From: Rhodoblastus sp963736175
GTDB taxonomy: Bacteria > Pseudomonadota > Alphaproteobacteria > Rhizobiales > Beijerinckiaceae
Length of the DNA stretch: 64,000 bases
Direction: 5' to 3'
NCBI GenBank assembly: GCA_963736175.1
Contig: CAVTNU010000002.1
Span: 124,001-188,000 of the forward strand
The stretch's first letter is position 1. Each line of letters starts with the position of its first letter. The notes under the pieces are model-generated. The model was not told the origin of the DNA, did no database searches, and was given only the letters and a program-made list of their open reading frames with translations. Positions 16,060-24,756 of this stretch are shown here, one piece after another. A program made the position numbers and the translations under genes.

Positions 16060-17847
16060 CGCGGCGTCGAACTGCAGCCGCGCCAGACGGGCGTAAAGTC
16101 CGTCCCGGGCGACGAGTTCGGCGTGTTTGCCCTGTTCGACGATCCGGCCGTCCTCCATCACCAGAATGCGGTCGGCCTCCAGCACCGTGGCGAGACGATG
16201 GGCGATGACCAGCGTCGTGCGTCCCGCCATCACATGGTCAAGGGCTTCCTGCACCAGCATCTCGTTTTCCGAGTCGAGCGCCGAGGTCGCTTCGTCAAGC
16301 AGCAGGATAGGCGCGTCTTTCAGGATCGCTCTGGCGATGGCCAGTCTTTGCCGCTGGCCGCCCGAAAGCGTCACGCCGCGCTCGCCGAGCCGGGTATCGT
16401 AGCCGGCCGGCAAGGCGCTGATGAATTCGTCCGCAACCGCCTGTCGCGCCGCCGCGACGACGGCGCGTCGGTCGATCGCGCTTTGGCCATAGGCGATGTT
16501 TTCGGCGACCGAGGCGGCGAATATCGAGGGCTCCTGCGGCACCAGGGCGATCCGTCGGCGTAGCGCCTTGGGGTCGGCGCTGGCGATTGGCACGCCGTCG
16601 ACCAGGATGGCGCCGGCGATCGGATCGTAAAAACGCATCAGCAGCTGGAAGATCGTCGATTTGCCGGCGCCGGACGGCCCGACGATCGCCACCCGTTCGC
16701 CCGGCGCGATGCGAAACGACAGGTCTTCGAGGACCCGCTTCTCCACCCTCGTCGGATAGGCGAAGGCGACATGATCGAAAGCGATTTCGCCGCGAGCCGG
16801 TTCAGGCAGCGGCGCGGCCGGATCGGGCGCGACGATCTTGGGGCGCACGCGCAGGATTTCGGCAAGGCGGCCGGTCGCGCCCGCCGCCGCCGACAATTCG
16901 CTCCACACCTCCGACAATTGGCCGAGCGAGGAGGCGGCCAGCACCGCGTAAAGCACGAATTGCGACAGCACGCCCGTCGTCATCCGCCCAGCCAGCACAT
17001 CGCGCGCGCCGAGCCACAGGATGCCGACGACGCTGGCGAAAATCAAAAAGATCGCCACGCCGGTCAGCCAGGACCGCGCCGCCGTGGCGCTGCGGGCGGC
17101 TTCATAGGCGCCTTCCGCCGCGCTGGCGAAACGGGCGCTGGCGATGTCTTCGGCGCCAAAGGCCTGCATGGTGCGCGCCGCCGCCAGATTTTCCGAGGCG
17201 TAGGCGCTGGCTTCCGCCAAAGTGTCCTGCGCCGTGCGCGAGCGCTCGCGCACCGAGCGGCCGGAGGCGACGAGCGGCAGCACGATGAGCGGAATGGCCA
17301 GCAGAACGAAGGCGGAGAGTTTCGGGCTGGTGAAGATCATCAGGCCGATGGACCCGACGAACATGAAGAGGTTGCGCAAGGCGATGGAGGCCGAGGCGCC
17401 GAAAGCGGATTTGATCTGCGTGGTGTCCGCCGTCAGGCGCGAGATCAATTCGCCGGTCTGGGCCGTATCATAAAATGAAGGATCGAGCCTGGCGAGATGG
17501 GAAAAAACGTCGGCGCGCAAGTCGGCGACGACCCGCTCGCCCAGCGTCATCACGAGAAAATAGCGGCAGGCCGAGGCGGACGCGAGAACGCCGACGACGC
17601 CGATCATGGAGAGGAAGTAGCCGTTGACGACGCCGGCGTGATCGGCGGCGAAACCATGGTCGATCATGCCGCGCACGGCGAGCGGCACGACCAGCGTCGC
17701 GGCGGAGGCGACGATCAGCGCGGCGATCGCGCCGGCGATCCAGAGCTTGTGTTTCCGCGCATAGGGCAGGACCGTGGCCAGCGCCTTGAGCGAGGCGCGC
17801 GGTTTCGGTGTGTCGGCGGCGAGGGAAGTCGCAATGGCGTCGGTCAT
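16051..17847 (-). CDS. ABC exporter, fused permease and ATPase (MsbA-like)
   Basis: A 598-residue half-transporter. Residues about 30-320 form a six-helix exporter membrane domain; the ATPase half has Walker A GPSGAGKST, the signature LSGGQRQRLAI, Walker B ILLLDEATSALD and switch His in VIAHRLATV. The overall type is MsbA/LmrA/ATM-like, working as a dimer to export lipids, peptides or drugs. The substrate cannot be assigned; in Hyphomicrobiales a copy is commonly encoded just upstream of rpmE in the opposite direction, as here. Confidence 0.92.
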   Translation of the reverse strand: MTDAIATSLAADTPKPRASLKALATVLPYARKHKLWIAGAIAALIVASAATLVVPLAVRGMIDHGFAADHAGVVNGYFLSMIGVVGVLASASACRYFLVMTLGERVVADLRADVFSHLARLDPSFYDTAQTGELISRLTADTTQIKSAFGASASIALRNLFMFVGSIGLMIFTSPKLSAFVLLAIPLIVLPLVASGRSVRERSRTAQDTLAEASAYASENLAAARTMQAFGAEDIASARFASAAEGAYEAARSATAARSWLTGVAIFLIFASVVGILWLGARDVLAGRMTTGVLSQFVLYAVLAASSLGQLSEVWSELSAAAGATGRLAEILRVRPKIVAPDPAAPLPEPARGEIAFDHVAFAYPTRVEKRVLEDLSFRIAPGERVAIVGPSGAGKSTIFQLLMRFYDPIAGAILVDGVPIASADPKALRRRIALVPQEPSIFAASVAENIAYGQSAIDRRAVVAAARQAVADEFISALPAGYDTRLGERGVTLSGGQRQRLAIARAILKDAPILLLDEATSALDSENEMLVQEALDHVMAGRTTLVIAHRLATVLEADRILVMEDGRIVEQGKHAELVARDGLYARLARLQFDAASV

Positions 17848-18092
17848 GGCGTCTCTATAGCGCTCGCAGCCCCGTTTGGAAACGGCGGAGGCTCAGACGC
17901 AATTTATGGCATTGTCGGGCTTGGCCCTTGCCCGATCGTCGATCCTGGTTTATAGGACCGCGCTTCCGCTTCCGTATGGGCCGCCTCAGCGGCAATTTCG
18001 GACGCGAACCTTTTTCGCGGCGCGTCATTTCGAGTGCGCGCGCTTATTTCGGTCGCAAGGCCGGCCGGAACAACGACCGAAAGTTCATCACG

Positions 18093-18323
18093 ATGAAGTC
18101 CGAAATCCATCCCTCCTACCACACCATCAAGGTCGTCATGACCGACGGTACGGTGTTCGAGACCCGCTCGACCTACGGCAATGAGGGCGATACGCTCAAC
18201 CTCGACATCGATCCGAACACCCATCCGGCCTGGACCGGCGGCTCGCAGCAGTTGCTCGATCGCGGCGGTCGTCTGTCGCGCTTCAACTCGCGCTTCGGCG
18301 GCATGACCTTCGCCAAGAAGTAA
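18093..18323 (+). CDS. rpmE: 50S ribosomal protein L31
   Basis: A 76-residue protein, MKSEIHPSYHTIKVVMTDG, with the L31 landmarks RSTYG, LDIDPNTHPAWTG and RFNSRFGG. The four zinc cysteines of classical L31 are all replaced, so this is the zinc-independent form usual in alphaproteobacteria. ATG 18093 begins the conserved part; longer in-frame sequence upstream is not L31-like. It is followed directly by a bidirectional terminator. Confidence 0.95.
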   Translation: MKSEIHPSYHTIKVVMTDGTVFETRSTYGNEGDTLNLDIDPNTHPAWTGGSQQLLDRGGRLSRFNSRFGGMTFAKK

Positions 18324-18341
18324 GACCGGTTCCGATTGAAA

Positions 18342-18370
18342 AAAAGCCCCGGCTCGACCGGGGCTTTTTT
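18342..18370 (+). terminator. bidirectional terminator between rpmE and rcdA
   Basis: AAAAGCCCCGG–CTCGA–CCGGGGCTTTT has A-runs on one side and T-runs on the other, so it can stop the convergent transcripts of both rpmE and the RcdA-like gene. Confidence 0.9.
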
Positions 18371-18394
18371 ATGCGCGGACGGCGGGCGCCGAGT

Positions 18395-18916
18395 TTAGCC
18401 GAACGCCGCCTGAAGACGCTGCAACTGCGCCGCGACGCCATTGTCGGCCGGGGCCGGCGGGACGGCTTCGTCGGCTGTGTGCAGCAATTGATCGAGGTGG
18501 ATGATGCGCGCTTGCAGGCGCAGCGATTGCGTGACCAGATCGCGCAGGCGCTCGGGCAGGCGCACAAAGAGCTCCTGCGCCGTGGCGACGTCCTGAAACG
18601 ACAGTTTGACTTTGCGCTTTTCGCTCATCGCCTGATCGGCGGAGATTTCGCCGTCGTTGATGGCGCGCTGCAACAAAAGCCAGGCGGCGAGCTGCATGAG
18701 ACGGGTGGTCAGCCGCATGCTCTCGGAAGCGTAGGCGAGCTGCTCCTGACGCGACACGGCGCGCGCCTCATCGCGCCCCGGGCCGTCGAGATAGGCCGCC
18801 GATTCCTCGACAAGGCCCATGCCCTCGCGGAACAAGGCTTTGAACGCATCCGACGACGCCAGACGCGCCGCAAAGGAAACCGGCTGGTCCCCTCCCGAAA
18901 CGATCGATTTAGCCAT
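18395..18916 (-). CDS. rcdA: DUF1465 protein, RcdA-like protease adaptor
   Basis: A 173-residue helical protein (FKALFREGMGLVEESAAYLD, MRLTTRLMQLAAWLLLQRAI, ELFVRLPERLRDLVTQSLRL) of the DUF1465 family, to which Caulobacter RcdA belongs. RcdA helps ClpXP degrade the cell-cycle regulator CtrA as part of an adaptor hierarchy with CpdR and PopA. ATG 18916 (MAKSIVSGG) is chosen over an ATG five codons upstream. A CtrA-like box lies about 120 bases upstream. The assignment to the family is firm; the adaptor role is by analogy. Confidence 0.8.
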   Translation of the reverse strand: MAKSIVSGGDQPVSFAARLASSDAFKALFREGMGLVEESAAYLDGPGRDEARAVSRQEQLAYASESMRLTTRLMQLAAWLLLQRAINDGEISADQAMSEKRKVKLSFQDVATAQELFVRLPERLRDLVTQSLRLQARIIHLDQLLHTADEAVPPAPADNGVAAQLQRLQAAFG

Positions 18917-19034
18917 GAACAAACGCCCCACAAATCACTAACGCTCGGACCCCTTGTCTTCGTCGCAAGCAAAGACAGAAATCCGCTTCAACCCCAATAG
19001 CTCCATTATAGGCGAAAATCCGGATTTTCGCTCG

Positions 19035-19049
19035 TTTAACTTTTGTTAA
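19035..19049 (+). promoter_or_regulatory. possible CtrA box upstream of rcdA
   Basis: TTTA–N7–TTAA, one mismatch from the CtrA consensus TTAA-N7-TTAA, lies about 120 bases upstream of the rcdA start in an AT-rich patch. Known biology (CtrA-dependent rcdA expression in Caulobacter) makes it plausible; binding is inference. Confidence 0.35.
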
Positions 19050-19091
19050 GCTTAATGCTTGCGGCGAAGGCCGCCGGCTCTGTCCCGCGTC

Positions 19092-19295
19092 TCAGGTCTT
19101 GAAAAAATTGGCCGCCGCCGCCTGCGAAGCCATTTTGGCGAGGCGCGCCGTCTCCAGCCTTTCGATCTCGACGCGCAGCAGACCGATGCGCTCGTCAATC
19201 TCATCGATCGACAGGCGATCGAGCGACTGGCCCAACACATGACCCGAGCTTACGGGCTTTGGCGCGCCAAATGGATCGTCCTCGTCTCTCGCCAT
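19092..19295 (-). CDS. DUF1192 small protein
   Basis: A 67-residue protein starting MARDEDDPFGAP, with LDRLSIDEIDERIGLLRVEI forming a short amphipathic coiled coil. This pattern (acidic N-terminus, then SVDEL/ERI helix) is typical of DUF1192, found throughout the Hyphomicrobiales. ATG 19295 is chosen because conservation begins there; it is preceded by CGGAGG. Function is unknown. Its neighbours are RcdA-like and TrcR genes. Confidence 0.78.
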   Translation of the reverse strand: MARDEDDPFGAPKPVSSGHVLGQSLDRLSIDEIDERIGLLRVEIERLETARLAKMASQAAAANFFKT

Positions 19296-19524
19296 TTGCT
19301 CCTCCGTTTCGTCGCAAGCAGCAATTATCGCATTACCCGGCCGGTCGTCCAAGCTGGCGGGCCGGCGCTTTGGACCGGCAAGGCGGCATTTGCCTTTCTT
19401 GGCGCGGTCGCCTATATTTCCGCTATTCCCGTCATGGATGAATAATTTGAGGCTGAGCCTCGGCCGGGCCGGAGCGCGAGCCCGCGCGCCGACGGTCAAG
19501 ACGAGACGATTCGAGGAGAAAACA

Positions 19525-20244
19525 ATGAGCAATGCGCCGCTCATGCCTAAGGCGACAGCGATCTGGCTGGTGGAAAACACCTCATTAAGCTTCGATCAGA
19601 TCGCCGATTTCTGCAAATTGCATCCCCTCGAAGTCAAAGGAATCGCTGATGGCGAGGTTGCTTCGGGCATTAGGGGCCATGATCCGATCACTTCGGGCCA
19701 GCTCACCCGTGAGGAAATCGAGAAGGGCGAAAAGAATCCCGAACATCAGCTGACGCTGGCGCAGTCCAAGGTGCGCCTGCCGGAAGTCAAGCGCCATCGC
19801 GGCCCGCGCTATACGCCGTTATCGCGTCGGCAGGACCGCCCCAACGCCATTTTGTGGCTGGTGCGCAACCATCCGGAACTGAAAGACGCGCAGATCATGC
19901 GTCTGGCCGGGACGACCAAGACCACCATCCAGGCGATTCGCGACCGCACCCATTGGAACTCGAGCGCTCTGACGCCGATGGATCCGGTGACGCTCGGCCT
20001 GTGCTCGCAGATAGACCTCGATTTCGAGGTGCAGCGTTCGGCCAAGGATCGTCCGCATGTCGCCGAGGATCACGGCCCGACGCTGGCGCCGGCCGAGGAA
20101 ACCACGCAGCCGCACTATCACGAGCCGACTTCGCATGAGGAAGTGTTCGGCTCGGCGCCGAAAAAGCGCGTGGTGGAGGAAGAAGACGATCTCGACGTCG
20201 ATTCGGTCTTTTCCAAACTCAAGGACCTCAAGTCCAAGGAATAA
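19525..20244 (+). CDS. trcR: cell-cycle transcriptional regulator TrcR (DUF1013)
   Basis: A 239-residue protein characteristic of DUF1013: MPKATAIWLVENTSLSFDQIA, CKLHPLEVKGIADGEV, RHRGPRYTPLSRRQDRPNAI, and MRLAGTTKTTIQAIRDRTHW. Two helix-turn-helix-like units are present, followed by an acidic, His-containing linker and a conserved C-terminal motif (DLDVDSVFSKLKDL). In alphaproteobacteria such proteins were renamed TrcR and act as transcription regulators of cell-cycle genes. ATG 19525 follows CGAGGAGAAAACA. It precedes ruvC on the same strand. Confidence 0.85.
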   Translation: MSNAPLMPKATAIWLVENTSLSFDQIADFCKLHPLEVKGIADGEVASGIRGHDPITSGQLTREEIEKGEKNPEHQLTLAQSKVRLPEVKRHRGPRYTPLSRRQDRPNAILWLVRNHPELKDAQIMRLAGTTKTTIQAIRDRTHWNSSALTPMDPVTLGLCSQIDLDFEVQRSAKDRPHVAEDHGPTLAPAEETTQPHYHEPTSHEEVFGSAPKKRVVEEEDDLDVDSVFSKLKDLKSKE

Positions 20245-20280
20245 ACTTCTGATCGGCGCGCGCGCGCGGTAGAAAATCGC

Positions 20281-20784
20281 ATGCGCGCGCCGATTTGCAT
20301 TCTGGGCATCGATCCGGGCCTGCGTCACACCGGCTGGGGCGTGATCGAGGCTGAAGGTTCGCGTCTGTCCTTCATCGCTTGCGGCGCCGTGCATTCGCAA
20401 ACAGGCGTTCGTCTCGCCGAGCGGTTGAAAACTCTTCATGAGGGCCTGGCCGGCGTGATCGAGCTTTATCGCCCGAAGGAAGCGGCGATCGAGGAAACCT
20501 TCGTCAATCGCGATCCGCAGTCGGCGCTGAAACTTGGCCATGCGCGCGGCATCGCCCTGGTCGTTCCCGCTCTGGCCAACGTCGAAACCTTTGAATACGC
20601 GGCTAATCTGGTCAAGAAGACCGTTGTCGGCGCTGGACACGCCGAAAAGGCGCAGGTCGCCATGATGATCAAGATCCTGCTGCCGCGCGCGCAGGCCGAA
20701 ACGGCCGACGCCGCCGACGCCCTGGCGGTGGCGATCTGCCACGCCCAGCATCGCGGCGCGCGCGAAAGGGAGCGCCAGCGATGA
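20281..20784 (+). CDS. ruvC: crossover junction endodeoxyribonuclease RuvC
   Basis: A 167-residue Holliday-junction resolvase with RNase H fold: ILGIDPGLRHTGWGVIE (first catalytic Asp), AAIEETFVNRDPQSALKLG (catalytic Glu), and ETADAADALAVAICH with the final acidic pair. RuvC cleaves four-way junctions in concert with RuvAB. It opens the ruvC–ruvA–(membrane protein)–ruvB cluster; 155 bases separate it from ruvA. Confidence 0.95.
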   Translation: MRAPICILGIDPGLRHTGWGVIEAEGSRLSFIACGAVHSQTGVRLAERLKTLHEGLAGVIELYRPKEAAIEETFVNRDPQSALKLGHARGIALVVPALANVETFEYAANLVKKTVVGAGHAEKAQVAMMIKILLPRAQAETADAADALAVAICHAQHRGARERERQR

Positions 20785-20939
20785 CCAGCGTTCGTCAGTC
20801 GCCAGCCCCGTCGCGCGTCGTAACCCGCGCGAGCCGTCATGGGCGTTTTTTCTCCATGCGGCCGAATCCGGAAACGGCGGGGGTAAGACGCCCGGGAATT
20901 TTCGGCTAGACTTGCCGGCAAAGAGAATCGGGCGAGGCG

Positions 20940-21557
20940 ATGATCGGCAAACTCAAAGGCGTTGTGGATTCATTCGGCGACGATTTCGTCATCCTTGACG
21001 TGCATGGCGTCGGCTACGTCGTGCATTGTTCGACACGCACGTTGCAAAAGCTGGCGCGTCCCGGCGAGGCGGCGACGCTGGCCATCGAAACACATGTGCG
21101 CGAGGACGCCATACGTCTCTACGGCTTCCTGTCCGATTCCGAGCGCGACTGGTTTCGTTTGCTGCAAAACGTCCAGGGTGTCGGCGCGAAGGTGGCGCTC
21201 GCCATTCTTGGCGTTCTGCCGCCGGGCGAACTCGCCGGCGCCATCGGCCTGCAGGACAAGGTCGCCGTGTCTCGCGCGCCCGGCGTCGGGCCGAAGCTGG
21301 CGGCGCGTATCGTGGCGGAACTGAAGGACAAGGCGCCCGCGCTTGGCGCGGTCGATCTGGCCGCCGCGCGGCTCGCCGGCGACGACGAGGGCGCCGGCGG
21401 TCCGCTGGCGGCGCGCGACGCCATTTCCGCTTTGGTCAACCTCGGCTACGGCCGCCCGCAGGCGGCGAGCGCCATCGCCGCCAGTCTGAAGGCGCTGGGC
21501 GAGGACGCCGAGACGGGGGCGTTGATTCGGCGCGGCCTCAAGGAGCTGGCGCAATGA
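20940..21557 (+). CDS. ruvA: Holliday junction branch-migration protein RuvA
   Basis: A 205-residue protein with N-terminal OB fold (MIGKLKGVVDSFGDDFVILDVHGVGY split here at the family boundary), tandem HhH motifs (LQNVQGVGAKVALAIL and APGVGPKLAARIV), and C-terminal domain III (ISALVNLGYGRPQA) that binds RuvB. It forms tetramers on Holliday junctions. The stop overlaps the start of the next gene by ATGA. Confidence 0.95.
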   Translation: MIGKLKGVVDSFGDDFVILDVHGVGYVVHCSTRTLQKLARPGEAATLAIETHVREDAIRLYGFLSDSERDWFRLLQNVQGVGAKVALAILGVLPPGELAGAIGLQDKVAVSRAPGVGPKLAARIVAELKDKAPALGAVDLAAARLAGDDEGAGGPLAARDAISALVNLGYGRPQAASAIAASLKALGEDAETGALIRRGLKELAQ

Positions 21558-22027
21558 CCCGGTTCCTGCACGGCTTGGCGATCATCGCTTTGTTCGCCGC
21601 GCTCGGCCCGCCGATCGGCGGCGCCCTGTTCATTCCCGCCGCCTTTCTGCTTGAGGCGCCGGTGACGCTCGATCCGATGGGCAATCTGACCTGGATCGCG
21701 CCCTTGATCGGCCACGCCTTCGTGCTCTTCTTCGCCTATGTCGTCGGCCTCGGCCCGGCGGCGGCGACCGGATTTTTCTACGCGCTGGCCGACGCGCTCG
21801 CGCCAGCGAGCTGGCCGCGGGCCCTTTTGGGAGCGTTCATCGGCGCGGCTTTCAGCCACTGGCTCGCCACGACCCTGTTCGGCTGGTTCGCCGGCGAATT
21901 CGACGCGCCGATCCGGCATGTCTTCATCGCCTGCGGCGCCGTCGCCGGTTTTTCCTGCGCGCTCGCGGCGCAAATTCTGGGTCTCGGCCTGGCGACGAGA
22001 AAAGACTTGCAGTCGCTGGCGCGATAG
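21554..22027 (+). CDS. uncharacterised integral membrane protein within the ruv operon
   Basis: A 157-residue protein with four probable transmembrane segments (LHGLAIIALFAALGPPIGGA, WIAPLIGHAFVLFFAYVVGL, FYALADALAPASWPRALLGA and HVFIACGAVAGFSCALAAQI). I do not recognise a family. It overlaps ruvA by ATGA and lies before ruvB, so it is translationally coupled to the recombination operon, but nothing shows a recombination function. Codon use is like its neighbours. Confidence 0.75.
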   Translation: MTRFLHGLAIIALFAALGPPIGGALFIPAAFLLEAPVTLDPMGNLTWIAPLIGHAFVLFFAYVVGLGPAAATGFFYALADALAPASWPRALLGAFIGAAFSHWLATTLFGWFAGEFDAPIRHVFIACGAVAGFSCALAAQILGLGLATRKDLQSLAR

Positions 22028-22089
22028 GGCTGGCGTTCCCGAATTGTTCCTGTTATTTCTGCGAAAGTCGGATCGATGAGAGAATTCCC

Positions 22090-22215
22090 ATGAGCGCGCC
22101 GACGAAGCTTTCCGCTGACGCCGTCTTTGTCGCGCACGAGGCCGAACTCTTGACCTGTGACGCGTATTTCAAGCAATTTCCGGGCGTGCTGTATTTCGCA
22201 AAGGCGCAGGGATGA
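22090..22215 (+). CDS. possible 41-residue small protein overlapping ruvB
   Basis: An ATG-initiated frame, MSAPTKLSADAVFVAHEAEL, ends with a TGA that overlaps the ruvB ATG (ATGA). Such an overlap is typical of translational coupling in real operons, but the Shine–Dalgarno (GATGAGAGAATTCCC) is weak and no family is recognised. It may be a short leader peptide, or the C-terminal remnant of a lost gene. Confidence 0.35.
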   Translation: MSAPTKLSADAVFVAHEAELLTCDAYFKQFPGVLYFAKAQG

Positions 22216-23255
22216 CGACGCCTCCTTCCCGGATGATGACTCCGGAACGCCGCGAGGACGACCTGGAAAGCTCGATCCGGCCGGCAAGCCTCGCCGATTT
22301 CACCGGTCAGGAGGCGGCGCGCAAGAACCTCAAGGTCTTCATCGAGGCCGCCAAGGCGCGCAAGGACGCGCTCGATCATGTCCTGTTCGTCGGGCCGCCC
22401 GGCCTGGGCAAGACGACATTGGCGCAGATTCTGGCGCGCGAGCTGGGCGTCAATTTCCGCTCGACGTCCGGCCCGGTGATCGCCAAGGCGGGCGATCTGG
22501 CGGCGCAATTGACCAATTTGGAAGAGCGCGACGTCCTGTTCATCGACGAAATTCACCGGCTCAATCCCGCCGTGGAGGAAATTCTCTATCCGGCGATGGA
22601 GGATTTCCAGCTCGATCTCATCATCGGCGAAGGGCCGGCGGCGCGTTCGGTGAAGATCGATTTGGCCAAGTTCACGCTGGTCGGCGCCACGACGCGCGCC
22701 GGTCTGCTGACCACGCCGTTGCGCGACCGCTTCGGCATCCCGATCCGCATGAATTTCTACACTGTCGAGGAATTGCAATCGATCGTGGCGCGCGGCGCGC
22801 GGGTGATGAATTGCCCGATGAGCGAGGAGGGCGCCAACGAGATCGCCCGCCGCGCTCGCGGCACGCCGCGCATCGCCGGGCGGTTGCTGCGCCGGGTGCG
22901 CGATTTCGCGCTCGTCGACGGCGACGCGCTCGTCAATCGCGCCGTGGCGGATCGCGCCTTGAAATTGCTCGACGTCGACTCGATCGGCCTCGACCAGATG
23001 GACAGGCGCTATCTCGATATGGTGGCGGTCAATTTCGGCGGCGGGCCGGTCGGCATCGAGACCATCGCGGCGGCGCTGTCCGAACCGCGCGACGCTATCG
23101 AGGACATTATCGAACCCTATCTGTTGCAACAGGGTTTCCTGCAGCGGACGCCGCGCGGCCGGATACTGACGGCGCAAGCCTTTCGTCACCTCGGCCTCGC
23201 CGAGCCGGCGCGGCCCGAGGCGCAATTCGGGTTGTTTTCAACGGAAGAGCCTTGA
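22212..23255 (+). CDS. ruvB: Holliday junction helicase RuvB
   Basis: A 347-residue AAA+ motor. Walker A GPPGLGKTTLAQ, Walker B FIDEIHRLNP, sensor 1 LVGATTRAG, arginine-finger region PLRDRFG, and the C-terminal winged helix (EPYLLQQGFLQRTPRGR) are in order. It drives branch migration with RuvA. Its start overlaps the preceding small frame and its stop overlaps ybgC (TGATG), so the cluster is tightly coupled. Confidence 0.97.
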   Translation: MTTPPSRMMTPERREDDLESSIRPASLADFTGQEAARKNLKVFIEAAKARKDALDHVLFVGPPGLGKTTLAQILARELGVNFRSTSGPVIAKAGDLAAQLTNLEERDVLFIDEIHRLNPAVEEILYPAMEDFQLDLIIGEGPAARSVKIDLAKFTLVGATTRAGLLTTPLRDRFGIPIRMNFYTVEELQSIVARGARVMNCPMSEEGANEIARRARGTPRIAGRLLRRVRDFALVDGDALVNRAVADRALKLLDVDSIGLDQMDRRYLDMVAVNFGGGPVGIETIAAALSEPRDAIEDIIEPYLLQQGFLQRTPRGRILTAQAFRHLGLAEPARPEAQFGLFSTEEP

Positions 23256-23707
23256 TGTCGGAAGCGGAGACGTTGGCCCCGGAATGCGGGCGTTTCGCGG
23301 CGGGACGCCACCTTTTGGCGGTGCGCGTCTATTACGAGGACACCGATTTCTCCGGCATTGTGTATCACGCCAATTACCTGCGCTTCATGGAGCGCGGGCG
23401 CACCGAAACGCTGCGCGCCCTCGGCCTGCATCAGGCGCGGATACACGCCGAGGACGCCGGTTATTTCTTCGTCGTCGCGCATATGGACGTCGCCTTTCGC
23501 AAGCCGGCGAAAATGGACGACGAACTGATTGTCGAGACGACAGTCAAGAAAATCAGCGCGGCGCGGCTTGAAATGCATCAGATTGTCCGACGCGGGGGTG
23601 AAACGCTGGTCGAGGCGTTGGTTACGGTCGCCGCGCTCTGCGCGGGCAAGCCGATTCGCTTGCCAGCGCAAGTGCGGGAAAAGTTGGCCTTTTTGGCCGA
23701 GCGCTGA
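23255..23707 (+). CDS. ybgC: acyl-CoA thioesterase YbgC, Tol-Pal associated
   Basis: A 150-residue hotdog-fold thioesterase. The active-site signature YYEDTDFSGIVYHANYLRFMERGRTE (shown split in function: catalytic Asp of EDTD, then HANYLRF) defines the 4HBT/YbgC family. YbgC hydrolyses short acyl-CoA thioesters and is linked to phospholipid metabolism and the Tol-Pal system, which follows directly. The ATG overlaps the ruvB stop. Confidence 0.93.
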   Translation: MSEAETLAPECGRFAAGRHLLAVRVYYEDTDFSGIVYHANYLRFMERGRTETLRALGLHQARIHAEDAGYFFVVAHMDVAFRKPAKMDDELIVETTVKKISAARLEMHQIVRRGGETLVEALVTVAALCAGKPIRLPAQVREKLAFLAER

Positions 23708-23755
23708 GACGGTTCCGCGCCAGAGCCCTCGGCTGCGACGCGTCGCGGCGGATTG

Positions 23756-23772
23756 GTAACCCGGCGTTAACC
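23756..23772 (+). promoter_or_regulatory. CtrA-like box upstream of tolQ
   Basis: GTAA–CCCGGCG–TTAACC matches the CtrA consensus TTAA-N7-TTAAC with one mismatch in the left half. It lies 151 bases before the tolQ start. A second, perfect match lies before pal. Confidence 0.4.
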
Positions 23773-23922
23773 GAAAAACCGGCTTTATTTGCCGAGAAAT
23801 CCGCTGGCGCGACTTTTTTTCGTTGGGCCGCAGAATTGACGGATTTGCGCGTCACAGACGGTCTCGAATTGAAATGCGCAAAATGCATGAGCCCGAAAAA
23901 TGGGCTTTTTGAGGAACAACTG

Positions 23923-24648
23923 ATGAATGAAATCGCTTCGGTCCCGCTGGCGTCAGCGGCAACGGAAGTCTCGCTCTGGGCGATGTTCTGGAACGCGCAT
24001 TTCGTCGTGAAAGTCGTCATGATCGGCCTGTTGAGCGCTTCGGTGTGGTGCTGGGCGATCATCATCAACAAGACGATTTTGTTCGCCAAAACGCGCCGGG
24101 CGATCGAACAATTCGAGACCGTCTTCTGGTCGGGCAATTCGCTCGAGGAATTGTATCAGACCTTGTCGGCGCGTCCGACTTCGGCCACCGCGTCGCTCTT
24201 CGTCGCCGCGATGCGCGAATGGAAACGCTCGTTCCAGAACGTCAACGCCTCGTTCATGGGGCTGCAGCAGCGTATCGAAAAGGTGCTGGACGTCTCGATC
24301 GCCCGCGAGGTCGAAAAGCTGGAAGCCAATCTTCTGGTGCTGGCGACCGTCGCTTCGGCCGGCCCGTTCATCGGCCTGTTCGGCACGGTGTGGGGCATCA
24401 TGACCTCGTTCCGCGCCATCGCGGCCTCGAAAAACACCTCGCTGGCCGCCGTCGCGCCGGGCATCTCGGAAGCGCTGTTCGCCACCGCCATAGGCCTGTT
24501 CGCCGCCATTCCCGCGCTGATCGCCTACAACAAGCTGTCCGGCGAAGTCGCCAAGTCGCAAGCGCGGATGGAAAGCTTCGCCGATGAATTTTCCGCCATT
24601 CTGTCCCGCCAGATCGACCAGCACGCCGGCTCCAACCGCGCCGCGTGA
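23923..24648 (+). CDS. tolQ: Tol-Pal system inner-membrane protein TolQ
   Basis: A 241-residue MotA/TolQ/ExbB-family protein with three membrane segments (one near 30-50 and two in the C-terminal half: LVLATVASAGPFIGLFGTVW and ISEALFATAIGLFAAIPALI). With TolR it forms a proton-driven motor that energises TolA for outer-membrane constriction at division. ATG 23923 (MNEIASVP) is chosen; an earlier in-frame ATG adds 29 unconserved residues. Confidence 0.95.
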   Translation: MNEIASVPLASAATEVSLWAMFWNAHFVVKVVMIGLLSASVWCWAIIINKTILFAKTRRAIEQFETVFWSGNSLEELYQTLSARPTSATASLFVAAMREWKRSFQNVNASFMGLQQRIEKVLDVSIAREVEKLEANLLVLATVASAGPFIGLFGTVWGIMTSFRAIAASKNTSLAAVAPGISEALFATAIGLFAAIPALIAYNKLSGEVAKSQARMESFADEFSAILSRQIDQHAGSNRAA

Positions 24649-24756
24649 TCCCGTGTCCCTGTAGTCGAAACGCGCGAGTCCCTTTGCGCGAGTTTAAGTG
24701 ATGAAGCAACCCGATAGTGCCTTGGTTAGGCTCTAGGTCCTGAGGAGTTTTCGCCT

